Source: Leptolyngbya sp. PCC 6406 | GTDB lineage: Bacteria > Cyanobacteriota > Cyanobacteriia > Phormidesmidales > Phormidesmidaceae | Length of the DNA: 39,152 bases | Direction: 5' to 3' | NCBI RefSeq assembly: GCF_000332095.2 | Contig: NZ_KI913949.1 | Location: forward strand, 3,880,605 to 3,919,756 | Shown here: piece after piece, positions 1 through 5,968 of the stretch | Numbering within the stretch: position 1 is the stretch's first letter | Layout of the letters: every line of letters begins with the position of its first letter | Position numbers and translations under genes: made by a program | Notes under the pieces: model-generated | Told to the model about the DNA's origin: nothing | What the model saw: only the letters and a program-made list of their open reading frames with translations | Database searches by the model: none

Positions 1-1
1 G

Positions 2-355
2 GCCATCAAGATCAAAGGCTCTCAAGGTGAACCCAGGGTAGAGTGGCTCAAAGTTGAGCATCCTTGGACGGCCCTCAGTGCCCTCAGCGAGGTCCACGCC
101 AATCACCTGGAAGCCTTCAACAGTGCCTTGAGGCGACGGGCAACAGCCTATCGCAGGCGGCAGAATCACTATGCCAAGCAGGTGGAGGGCTTGCAGCGAG
201 CTTTGAATGTCCAGCGTCTGATGCACAACTGGGTGCGGCCCCATTGGAGTTTGGAGAAACGGACAACGCCTGCCATGGCCATGGGATTCATTCAGCGCCC
301 CTTGAAACTCTCTGAAATCCTATTATCCAGGGGATTTGAGGCTCTCACTCTTTAA
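2..355 (+). CDS. Transposase, C-terminal part (5' end outside window)
   Basis: The reading frame is open from the window edge to a TAA at 353-355, giving 117 residues with no start. The sequence (HANHLEAFNSALRRR, then RRQNHYAK, then a RPHWSL/TPAMAMGF segment) has the look of the C-terminal part of a DDE transposase common in cyanobacterial insertion sequences, where basic residues and a W-R-PHWSL motif follow the catalytic core. The catalytic acidic residues would lie upstream, outside the window. The IS end must lie just after the stop codon, because the next bases already belong to a truncated vapC read on the other strand. I cannot assign the IS family. Confidence is good for a transposase and low for anything finer. 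Confidence 0.6.
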   Translation, partial: AIKIKGSQGEPRVEWLKVEHPWTALSALSEVHANHLEAFNSALRRRATAYRRRQNHYAKQVEGLQRALNVQRLMHNWVRPHWSLEKRTTPAMAMGFIQRPLKLSEILLSRGFEALTL

Positions 356-570
356 TAGGACAGTGCCGCTCTACAAGCCGATATAAATTCTAGATAGCGT
401 GGCAAGTTTTGTAATGGACGTGTTGAGTTTTCTGCACCAAATAACAGCTCCCCGACAACAACCATTGGCAGAGTTACTTCCGGTAAAGCTAGTATCTTTT
501 CAGTGATTGTCGCGTCTCCATTCAAAAAACGAACTGCACCAGAGGTATCAAGCGCAATCTCACCATTCAT
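352..570 (-). pseudogene. VapC-type PIN toxin, truncated by the neighbouring IS
   Basis: The 72-residue product begins MNGEIALDTSGAVRFLNGD, the usual N-terminus of a VapC ribonuclease, with the first catalytic Asp in LDTS and the second acidic residue in VVVGELLFGAE. Full VapC proteins are about 125-140 residues. The frame ends shortly after FISACRAALSY, where the sequence runs into the end of the transposase element, so the last two conserved acidic residues are missing. The start codon overlaps the end of the antitoxin gene by 11 bases, the normal VapBC arrangement. The toxin is almost certainly inactive. Confidence 0.7.
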
Positions 571-769
571 TCAAATCCACCTGCCGACATTCTGCTGTAA
601 TTGTTCGCTGTAGCTCTCCCGCCTCTGAATCACTTAAAATTCCTGCGAACTTTGCAAGAGGATGGTGCTTACGTATCGCTTTAACCCGATGTAAAAAATC
701 CAATACTATCTGTACTAGATCATCGGGAGATTGTGCGAGTTCCTGAATCAATTGCTCACGGGTTGTCAT
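560..769 (-). CDS. VapB-like antitoxin of the truncated VapC
   Basis: This is a 69-residue protein starting MTTREQLIQELAQSPDDL and ending with HPLAKFAGILSDSEAGELQ and VDLNEW. That pattern is typical of small cyanobacterial antitoxins encoded directly before PIN toxins: a predicted helical N-terminus, then a toxin-wrapping tail. The frame extends upstream to 823, but the internal ATG at 769 matches the family start, and the 18 extra residues look non-conserved. It overlaps the toxin start by 11 bases, so the two were translationally coupled. With the toxin broken, the gene is probably a relic or a solitary antitoxin. Confidence 0.65.
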   Translation of the reverse strand: MTTREQLIQELAQSPDDLVQIVLDFLHRVKAIRKHHPLAKFAGILSDSEAGELQRTITAECRQVDLNEW

Positions 770-844
770 GTGTTCAAGGTTCCCTGGCAAACTAAGATTC
801 CTAACCCTAGTATACCTAAACACTAAACTTCATAATAGAAGGCC

Positions 845-1270
845 GAGTCTCTGGGGCGAGTTGGCACAACACAACGTAGGTGCAGCCTTGCCGAAGGGTA
901 GCCTGTTGGTTCAGGGGATACGGTAAATGGCACAGAACCCTAAGGCGCTGGGGACGGCCCAAAGTTGGGCAACAAGCGTCAAAGGAGCAGAAGCCAGCGG
1001 AGGCTATAGTAGTCAAACGCTGGTCTTGCAATGGGTCAGACAAGGCAAAGGGCCGAACTATGGAAAGTAGAGAGGAGCTGCCGGGGCTCGTTCTGAGCGT
1101 TGAACCCGATCGGGGGAGCTATAGGAACGGCGCTTAAGGGTGTAGCCAGCTTTGGGAGTCGGAGTTAAAAGAGTCTTGATTTCTAAAACTTTCTGAGGAA
1201 CCGCCCGGTACGGACCCGCACGCCGGGTAATTTGGGAGGGGTAAATCGTGAGGGTTTCCCTTATTCCCAT
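845..1270 (+). mobile_element. Group II intron remnant, ORF-less, 5' end missing
   Basis: No coding frame in this stretch resembles a protein. The 3' part reads like a group II intron end: a domain V-like hairpin at about 1199-1232 (arms CCCGG/CCGGG, two-base bulge, short distal stem with one mismatch, GACC-type loop), then a G-rich joint and a short domain VI-like hairpin ending near CCCAT at 1266-1270. The stretch at about 985-1010 (GGAGCAGAAGCCAGCGGAGG) resembles the leader that precedes reverse transcriptase genes in cyanobacterial introns. The reverse transcriptase is absent, and no clear GTGYG 5' end is visible before the vapB gene. It is read on the + strand, opposite to the neighbouring cassette genes. 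This is an inference from memory of such introns; a covariance search was not run. Confidence 0.45.
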
Positions 1271-1276
1271 TAGACC

Positions 1277-1504
1277 TCATAGACTCTCAATGAACTCTTC
1301 AACTGTGATTTGCGCTTGCTTAAGAATGCCGCTCAACGTACCAATCTTCAATTCCCGATGTATAGGGACAACGCAGCCAATTTTGCCCTCTTCGGTTTCT
1401 TTCTTCATCACAACATGACTGCCTGTTTGACGAACTTGCTCGAATCCTAACTGCTCAAGTGCCCGAATCGCTTCTCTGCTTGAGAGTCGTGGCATCTTAG
1501 GCAT
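1277..1504 (-). CDS. hicA: HicA mRNA interferase toxin
   Basis: The 75-residue product has the HicA double-stranded-RNA-binding-like fold signature: SSREAIRALEQLGF near the start, the catalytic His in QTGSHVVMKK, and VPIHRELKIGTLSGILKQA in the C-terminal half. HicA toxins cleave mRNA and are neutralised by HicB. Translation may start at the first ATG or at the internal one (MPRLSS, 1495). It overlaps hicB by 8 bases, which suggests coupled translation. Five bases after its TGA comes GTCTAAT on the coding strand, close to the GTCTAAC that begins other attC sites here. The toxin looks intact. Confidence 0.85.
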   Translation of the reverse strand: MPKMPRLSSREAIRALEQLGFEQVRQTGSHVVMKKETEEGKIGCVVPIHRELKIGTLSGILKQAQITVEEFIESL

Positions 1505-1706
1505 AGCTGACCTCGATGCTGGTTACAAGTCTAGGAGAAGTTTCGGGTAGGGGAAATTCCTCTAAATAGAGCCGCGTTGCTTCTTTCAATCCCGCGATCG
1601 CTTCTTCAATTGTTTCCCCTTGATCGACTGTACCAACCTCTGGACATTCAGCGATGTACATATCATCTTCTTTATGAAGAATGACTGTGAAACTGCGACT
1701 CCTCAT
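1497..1706 (-). CDS. hicB: HicB antitoxin
   Basis: This 69-residue protein shows the partial RNase H-like HicB pattern: SFTVILHKEDDMYIAECPEVG, then QGETIEEAIAGLKEATRLYLEEF. It binds and blocks HicA. It is the short HicB form without a C-terminal DNA-binding domain, so repression may rely on another factor, perhaps the upstream antitoxin-like gene. Its ATG overlaps the end of that gene by 4 bases (ATGA), and its end overlaps hicA, so the three genes read as one operon. Confidence 0.85.
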   Translation of the reverse strand: MRSRSFTVILHKEDDMYIAECPEVGTVDQGETIEEAIAGLKEATRLYLEEFPLPETSPRLVTSIEVSYA

Positions 1707-1975
1707 CGTATGTTGTCCTCAAAACTTTCTGTGAAAAGGATAGCATTATCTTTTCTTGACAGGGTGAAATCTGTAGGTTCTTCTGTTTCTAACTGAACTA
1801 CTCCAATTAGGCTTTGAGTCCAGGGATTAAGATCAGCTAAAGAATTCACGTTTGTTTTTTGGGGACTCAATACCAGCGTTTCCTGTTGGATTGAACTCAA
1901 CAATGACTGTACTAAACGCCAGCGATCGCGAATCGGCAACTCCAATGCCTGATTTTGTATCTCTTGTAACGTCAT
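1703..1975 (-). CDS. Antitoxin-like small protein, altered C-terminus
   Basis: The 90-residue product begins MTLQEIQNQALELPIRDRWRL, followed by VQSLLSSIQQE, the usual N-terminus of a large cyanobacterial antitoxin-like family. Next comes DLNPWTQSLIGVVQLETEEPT, also typical. From there the usual short acidic, Tyr-rich tail is replaced by an unrelated one running into hicB, as if this gene had been joined to the hicBA cassette. It overlaps hicB by 4 bases. The gene start and everything upstream to 2128 are duplicated at 2513-2810. It could act as the DNA-binding or regulatory partner of hicBA, but that is a guess. Confidence 0.55.
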   Translation of the reverse strand: MTLQEIQNQALELPIRDRWRLVQSLLSSIQQETLVLSPQKTNVNSLADLNPWTQSLIGVVQLETEEPTDFTLSRKDNAILFTESFEDNIR

Positions 1976-2128
1976 CAGACCTCTCCAGCAACTCTTGTGT
2001 CTATTTTAGATGGCTGTTGTCTCTATCAACCTGGAAAGCAGCTTTAGCCAAGGATCTTGCGCCACCTAACTTCAAATGCCAACAGATAAGCTTTCGGTTA
2101 CGTCCCAACCGAGGACTTGCGGCATAAC
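1838..2128. repeat. Direct repeat copy A, shared head of two cassettes
   Basis: About 290 bases here recur at 2513-2810 with scattered substitutions. The copy covers the first half of the antitoxin-like gene at 1703-1975 and its upstream region, and ends at the attC half-site GCATAAC (2122-2128). The shared end at a recombination core means both copies occupy the same position behind an attC, as expected for a duplicated gene cassette. An inner pair, GCGTAAC/GTTAGGT on the minus strand about 40 bases apart, could be another very small attC, but its stem is weak. Confidence 0.85.
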
Positions 2129-2204
2129 GGTTCGGTTGAGCGTCTGTCAGCAACCTTTGCACGCTACCAAGATCTATCTTCAGTCCGCTCCAACCGGGTT
2201 ATGC
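2122..2204 (-). other. attC-like recombination site 1
   Basis: On the minus strand the site starts GCATAAC and ends with its exact complement GTTATGC. Inside are arms CGGTTGGAGCG and CGCTCAACCG, which pair over 10 bases and leave one extra G in the 5' arm. The two outer cores, two inner boxes and an extrahelical base in the first arm are the features of an integron attC. R' is GTTATGC rather than the strict GTTRRRY. The site lies at the end of the small gene at 2180-2416, whose stop codon falls within it. Confidence 0.7.
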
Positions 2205-2416
2205 TGCTGTCGCTGAGCAATTTGAATTAATAATCGCAGTGCCTCATTCACAGATGCATCTGTTGGAAAGGCTTGGGCGACATCAGGATCTAGGAGCACT
2301 AAGTTTGTTCCGGCTCGGTATCGCTCAACATACTTACCCCTTATGCCTCCTGCCATTTTGGAGAAGTCATATTCAGGGCGTAGTTCATCTTCCAGTTCGT
2401 CAATTTCCTTCTTCAT
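2180..2416 (-). CDS. Antitoxin-like cassette protein
   Basis: I take the start as the ATG at 2414-2416 because a good ribosome site (AGGAGA) lies about seven bases upstream. The frame is open further up, to 2494. The 78-residue product contains ELRPEYDFSKMAGGIRGKYV, then ERYRAGTNLVLLDPDVAQAFP and VNEALRLLIQIAQRQQ. This is a familiar cyanobacterial antitoxin-type sequence normally paired with a small toxin, but no toxin lies beside it. The last residues (HNPVGAD) and the TGA are encoded within attC site 1, as is usual for genes in integron cassettes. It looks like a solitary antitoxin carried as a cassette. Confidence 0.6.
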   Translation of the reverse strand: MKKEIDELEDELRPEYDFSKMAGGIRGKYVERYRAGTNLVLLDPDVAQAFPTDASVNEALRLLIQIAQRQQHNPVGAD

Positions 2417-2512
2417 AGAATCTCCTTTCTTGGGGAGTAGCTCTTCGAGCACTGATAATACGAGTGCGGTTTCCTCGGTCAGTGTGGGAGACAACTAACA
2501 ACTCGAATTTCA

Positions 2513-2810
2513 TAAAGAATTCACGTTTGTTTTTGAGGACTAAATACCAGCGTTTTCTGTTGGATTGAACTCAACAATGACTGTATTAAACGCTAGCGAT
2601 CGCCAATCGCGAATCGACAACTCCAATGCCTGATTTTGTATCTCTTGTAACGTCATCAGACTTCTCCAGCAACTTTTGTGTCTATTTTAGAGGGCTGTTG
2701 TCTCTATCAACCTGGAAAGCAGCTTTAGCCAAGGATCTTGCGCTACCTAACTTCAAATGCCAACAGATAAGCTTTTGGTTACGCCCCAACCGAGGGCTTG
2801 CGGCATAACG
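2513..2810. repeat. Direct repeat copy B
   Basis: This is the second copy of the 1838-2128 sequence, ending at the core GCATAAC (2803-2809) of attC site 2. Compared with copy A it carries a 7-base insertion near 2606 and several substitutions, so it is not a recent duplication. Confidence 0.85.
2536..2656 (-). pseudogene. Frameshifted copy of the antitoxin-like gene start
   Basis: From the ATG at 2654-2656 the frame gives MTLQEIQNQALELSIRD, matching the gene at 1703-1975. A 7-base insertion then shifts the frame, and a stop follows after about 39 codons. The homology itself continues to about 2513, after which unrelated sequence containing the cassette antitoxin gene follows. It is a broken duplicate whose promoter region may still drive the downstream gene at 2180-2416. 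Confidence 0.7.
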
Positions 2811-2891
2811 GCAAAGGTCAGCAGCGGCGGCAAACAAACTTGAACTCAGCACCAGTGGCTCTCGCCCGTCCGCTGCCGTGATATGTTAGAC
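2803..2891 (-). other. attC-like recombination site 2
   Basis: On the minus strand the site begins GTCTAAC (2891-2885) and ends GTTATGC (2809-2803). The inner arms contain GCAGCGG and its complement CCGCTGC about 50 bases apart. Pairing outside these seven bases is poorer than in the other sites, so this is the weakest of the four. It lies 52 bases after the stop of the PIN-like gene at 2944-4302 and has the same orientation as the others. Confidence 0.55.
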
Positions 2892-2943
2892 ATCCTTAAT
2901 CAATTGAAAAGATTCTTTGTACATCATTAGCTAGCATAAATAT

Positions 2944-4302
2944 TTATACTGCACCAGGATCATCTAGAGAGGATAAAAATTTTAGCGGGTCATGCACATT
3001 TATAGATTCACCTTCTAGTAACTCTGCTACAACCACCTCTATTCCTTGTCGGCTAATTCCTGTGAGCCATGAAGCGAGAGATTTAGCTGCCAAACTTGCA
3101 GATATTTCTGAATCAAAAACCAAAAATATCAGAATATTGTCAAATTCAAAGTCTTTTCGCTCATAATTTATTTCAAATTGATCAATGCTACTCTTGAGGT
3201 AAGCAACAATTTTCACATCATCAACGACATCATCAAAATATTCAATAGATATGAGTGTAGATGCCCCACCCCATTCTGACCAAACAAAATCTCCAAACTT
3301 ACCTTCACGATTGACCTCACAATAAGAAGCTTGACTACGTAACCAGTCACCAACCACTTTTTCTATATGGTGCTTCCTAACTTTTCGTTTGTAGGAATCA
3401 GGGTAAGCATAATTTGCTTTTATCTCTTCTCTACGAACCTCTCCAATTGCTTTGTCCGTAACGCCGAATAGTTCTAAAAAACTTGAAAAGGAGATTATAT
3501 GCAAGCTCTTTCCGTCAGAAACCCTCCTAATTTCATCCACCAATTCAAATCTAGGGAATAATGGCTGGTTTTCTACTCGGTAAAACCAGTCAGCTTTTGA
3601 ATCATCTGAAACTAAAACAACTGGCTGCTTACGTTCTTTAGCAACATGCACTACAACTTGCCAAACTAAATGATCACCAATTCCCTGATCATCTTTAGCA
3701 GCATCTTTATAGCCCGGAGGCAACTTGTTTTCTTTCTGATATTTCAATCTACTGACAATAACTTCTTCATCTAAATCCAGATCCAAAATAGCTGCTGGAA
3801 ATATTTCGCTATACAGTTGACTTACAGGATCATTCCAATTCCAGGATTTAATATGACTTAAAAGATCTCCAATCGCTGCTTGATATTCTTTTATCAAGGT
3901 ACCAATCTTTTCTTCTAGCTCCTGAACTTCAGGATAACCTTTAGCATCTTCTAAAAGAGGATAACGACCTTTGTTAGGACTGGCTATACTTCGCTTCCTG
4001 CTCAATGCCCGAAAAATTTCTGCTATTTTTACAGGTCTATTTTTTGCAAACTCTCTTGCCACCTGACCTGGAACTACCAATCTATTGGAATTTACTAAAT
4101 ATTTATAAGTAGCAGCAATTTGAGATAAGCTATTTTTACTAATTCCATAAGGAACGAGAAGAGCATTGGTATCTAGAACCACAGTGCATTCTTCCCGGAT
4201 TTCTTCTAGAGCTTTGTATCCTTCATAGAAAATACCCTTTGCATCAGGATAGATCTTGCTCGAAACAAATATATCTGGAGGTTCTTGTTTCTTATCGCTC
4301 AT
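2944..4302 (-). CDS. PIN-like domain protein (DUF4935 type), cassette gene
   Basis: The 452-residue protein has a PIN nuclease fold in its first half. TVVLDTNALLVPYG (residues 40-53) holds the first catalytic Asp (D44) and N46; VPGQVAREFAKNR follows at about 78-90; DQGIGDHLVWQVVVHVAKE and PVVLVSDDSKADW supply the later acidic residues. This spacing, with a long helical insert (about 95-200), matches the PIN-like DUF4935 family, which often occurs singly in defence or mobile regions. The C-terminal 170 residues are unrecognised and could be a target-sensing part. Base composition is clearly AT-richer than the housekeeping genes, a sign of transfer. It is bracketed by attC sites 2 and 3, so it appears to be a single-gene cassette. 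Confidence 0.65.
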   Translation of the reverse strand: MSDKKQEPPDIFVSSKIYPDAKGIFYEGYKALEEIREECTVVLDTNALLVPYGISKNSLSQIAATYKYLVNSNRLVVPGQVAREFAKNRPVKIAEIFRALSRKRSIASPNKGRYPLLEDAKGYPEVQELEEKIGTLIKEYQAAIGDLLSHIKSWNWNDPVSQLYSEIFPAAILDLDLDEEVIVSRLKYQKENKLPPGYKDAAKDDQGIGDHLVWQVVVHVAKERKQPVVLVSDDSKADWFYRVENQPLFPRFELVDEIRRVSDGKSLHIISFSSFLELFGVTDKAIGEVRREEIKANYAYPDSYKRKVRKHHIEKVVGDWLRSQASYCEVNREGKFGDFVWSEWGGASTLISIEYFDDVVDDVKIVAYLKSSIDQFEINYERKDFEFDNILIFLVFDSEISASLAAKSLASWLTGISRQGIEVVVAELLEGESINVHDPLKFLSSLDDPGAV

Positions 4303-4373
4303 AAAAATAAAATCGAAAATTGGCTTATGGAATCAATTGGCTCTGAGTTCAGTACATGCTCCATCAATTAGAT

Positions 4374-4464
4374 GTCTAACGACGTGTTAAGCGGCTGCGG
4401 GTCGACAGAACAGCAGGAAACACGATGGATTCTCCCCGCAGTCCGCTTGAACGCATAGTTAGAC
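4374..4464 (-). other. attC-like recombination site 3 (best match)
   Basis: On the minus strand the site runs from GTCTAAC (4464-4458) to GTTAGAC (4380-4374), perfectly complementary and fitting RYYYAAC/GTTRRRY. Inner boxes GTTCAAGCGG and CCGCTTAAC pair with one extrahelical C, as in classical attC sites, and CTGCGGG/CCCGCAG extends the stem. The extra bases in the first arm show that the cassette genes are read on the minus strand, as the ORFs are. The stop codon of the gene at 4459-5106 is the TAA inside GTCTAAC. Confidence 0.85.
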
Positions 4465-5106
4465 CGCAGCACCGGAAAGCTCGGAAGCGATCTTTTCGAG
4501 AAACGGCTTGATCCGCCAATACCCGACCTTCGATTGGGCAATCTCGACATCAATCTGCTTCTCCGCCTCGGACTCGATGTGAGCAAGGTTTCTGAGCGCG
4601 TATACGTGCTTTATGTCCTCGGCGTACGCCTCATCCACTAGTCCAATTCGCACGGCACAGTCGACTTTGTCCTTGAATGGAATGCTGTTTCGGGGTGTTT
4701 TCGAATCGCGGTAGACGCAAGTGAATACCTCCTCGTCACCGAATTGCATCTTTGTAAGGTTTCCGAACGCTGAGACCGGCTTGTAAGCCTTATGTGTTTG
4801 AAGAGCTTTAACCTCTGGGTGCTCAGCAAACGTGCTCCAGAGCAGGAATGAGATCACCGCCTCGTAGATGGCGGCGTACTGCGCGATCTGAAACTTTACG
4901 AAAGCGTGAACTTCGTCGCTTGTGGCTTGCATTGCTTCCATCAGCTTTGCCATATATCGAGCTGAATAGAACGCTCGCCCCAAGCGTTTCCTAAGCTCTT
5001 CGTTCTCAATAAATGCGAACTGAGCTACGTGCCAATGGAGGTCCCCTGGCAAGTCCCGCACACAGTAGGCGTGAATCGACTCGCGCAGATGAGGTTGAAG
5101 TGGCAT
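4459..5106 (-). CDS. Unknown cassette protein with an RN-x-x-H motif
   Basis: I choose the ATG at 5104-5106 (MPLQPHLRES) because AAGGA stands eight bases upstream. The frame can be extended to a GTG at 5133, but that would run through the attC core. The 215-residue product is mainly helical and not recognised. Two features stand out: a long central helix pair (about 45-100), and YALRNLAHIE at 169-178, which resembles the R-N-x-x-H segment of HEPN-like nucleases. The latter is suggestive only. The gene ends inside attC site 3 and starts 16 bases after the core of site 4, so it fills one cassette almost completely. Confidence 0.6.
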   Translation of the reverse strand: MPLQPHLRESIHAYCVRDLPGDLHWHVAQFAFIENEELRKRLGRAFYSARYMAKLMEAMQATSDEVHAFVKFQIAQYAAIYEAVISFLLWSTFAEHPEVKALQTHKAYKPVSAFGNLTKMQFGDEEVFTCVYRDSKTPRNSIPFKDKVDCAVRIGLVDEAYAEDIKHVYALRNLAHIESEAEKQIDVEIAQSKVGYWRIKPFLEKIASELSGAAV

Positions 5107-5121
5107 GTACTTTTCCTTGCG

Positions 5122-5177
5122 GTCTAACGTCACCGATCAGCGGGGCCGAAGGCCTCCGCTGCATCGGCTTGTTGGGA
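5122..5177 (-). other. attC-like recombination site 4 (short form)
   Basis: On the minus strand the site runs from TCCCAAC (5177-5171, one mismatch to RYYYAAC) to GTTAGAC (5128-5122). Between them CCGATGCAGCGG and CCGCTGATCGG pair completely except for one extra G in the first arm, and GGCC/GGCC with a small loop closes the hairpin. At 56 bases it is the size of the classical 59-base element. The stop codon of the gene upstream in reading direction (5130-5132) lies within it. Confidence 0.8.
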
Positions 5178-5489
5178 GCGAACTCCAATCACCCTCTTCC
5201 ATGCTTTCATCATATCAACGGCACACATGGCCTTCGTTACATCAAAAGACATTCCCATTCTATCTTCCATGACCCATCGCATCTACTTTATCAACCCAGA
5301 ATCATCGTCGCTTAATAACTTTGAATATATACCGTTTACATATCCACTATATTCATCTCGGGCTTCTGGTATCCCAGATATCCCGATTGGATCCCACTTG
5401 AAGTGTACGATTTCTTCAATTCTTGTAAAAAGCTCTGCATCCATCTTCATTAGCCAATCTGGTGGGTTTTTCATGTTGGCATTGTGCAT
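5130..5489 (-). pseudogene. Small conserved cassette gene with an in-frame TAG
   Basis: The first 68 codons give KMDAELFTRIEEIVHFKWDP followed by IGISGIPEARDEYSGYV, a small conserved hypothetical family I recognise by its W-D-P-I-G and A-R-D-E-Y motifs. A TAG at 5283-5285 then interrupts the frame. Reading on in the same frame gives MRWVMEDRMGMSFDVTKA, the expected continuation of the family (ERMGL-type segment), up to TGA at 5130 inside attC site 4. So the only visible lesion is one amber codon, giving 119 codons otherwise. Start could be 5489 or the ATG at 5474. A core-like GCTCAAC at 5494-5500 (GTTGAGC on the coding strand) lies directly upstream. Function unknown. Confidence 0.65.
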
Positions 5490-5520
5490 TGACGCTCAAC
5501 TATGTATTAAGTATCAAAAG

Positions 5521-5726
5521 TGACGGATAAGTCCGGTGTCGGTGGTGTTATCCGTCACTTTTGACAGATAAGTCCGAGATTGCGGGCATTATACGTCAAC
5601 TTTGACGGATAAGTCCGGTGTCGGTGGTGTTATCCGTCACTTTTGACAGATAAGTCCGAGATTGCGAACGTTATACGTCAACTTTGACGGATAAGATCCT
5701 GTATCGGGGTGTTATCCGTTAAACGA
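5521..5726. repeat. Tandem array of 41-bp hairpin units
   Basis: An 82-base unit starts at 5521, 5603 and (partial) 5685. Each unit is two related 41-base halves that begin TGACGGATAA or TGACAGATAA and contain, about 26 bases on, TTATCCGTCA or TTATACGTCA. Every half can therefore fold into a hairpin with a stem of about ten bases. Five half-units are visible; the last is degenerate at 5685-5726. There is no gene in it. Its edge coincides with the broken end of the RelE-type remnant. Confidence 0.9.
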
Positions 5727-5749
5727 TGATGACTCAACCACAGATGCTT

Positions 5750-5930
5750 CGGTTGCTTGAACAGGTCAGGCAAGCCATAGGGAAATTGCTTGAAGTGGCA
5801 GCGGCGAATACTCCCTTCCAGCACCTGCCAAGCTTGTGGGTTGGTCAAAATGCGCTGAATCGTGGTGTCGATTTCATCCAGAAACTCCCGACCCAGCCCA
5901 GAATGGTTGGATTTATAAAACTCAGCCCTG
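5750..5930 (-). pseudogene. RelE/ParE-type toxin fragment
   Basis: The minus strand encodes GRAEFYKSNHSGLGREFLDE, then IDTTIQRILTNPQAWQVLEG and IRRCHFKQFPYG, the middle portion of a RelE/ParE toxin. The usual N-terminal segment is replaced by unrelated residues next to the 5969 gene. The C-terminal part (the strand after FPYG, with the family's basic tail) is missing and runs into the hairpin array. No antitoxin is adjacent. I regard it as a two-sided remnant. Confidence 0.7.
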
Positions 5931-5968
5931 CCCCTTACACTGGGGCCATCGGCTGAGACAGACATCCC

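Noticed and set aside
880-1137. Open frames within the intron-like stretch as a real gene
   Set aside because: The translated sequences show no protein-like features, and the DNA matches the structured-RNA pattern better.
5521-5726. Possible CRISPR array
   Set aside because: Units are tandem with no unique spacers; both halves are conserved and self-complementary, and no cas genes are present.
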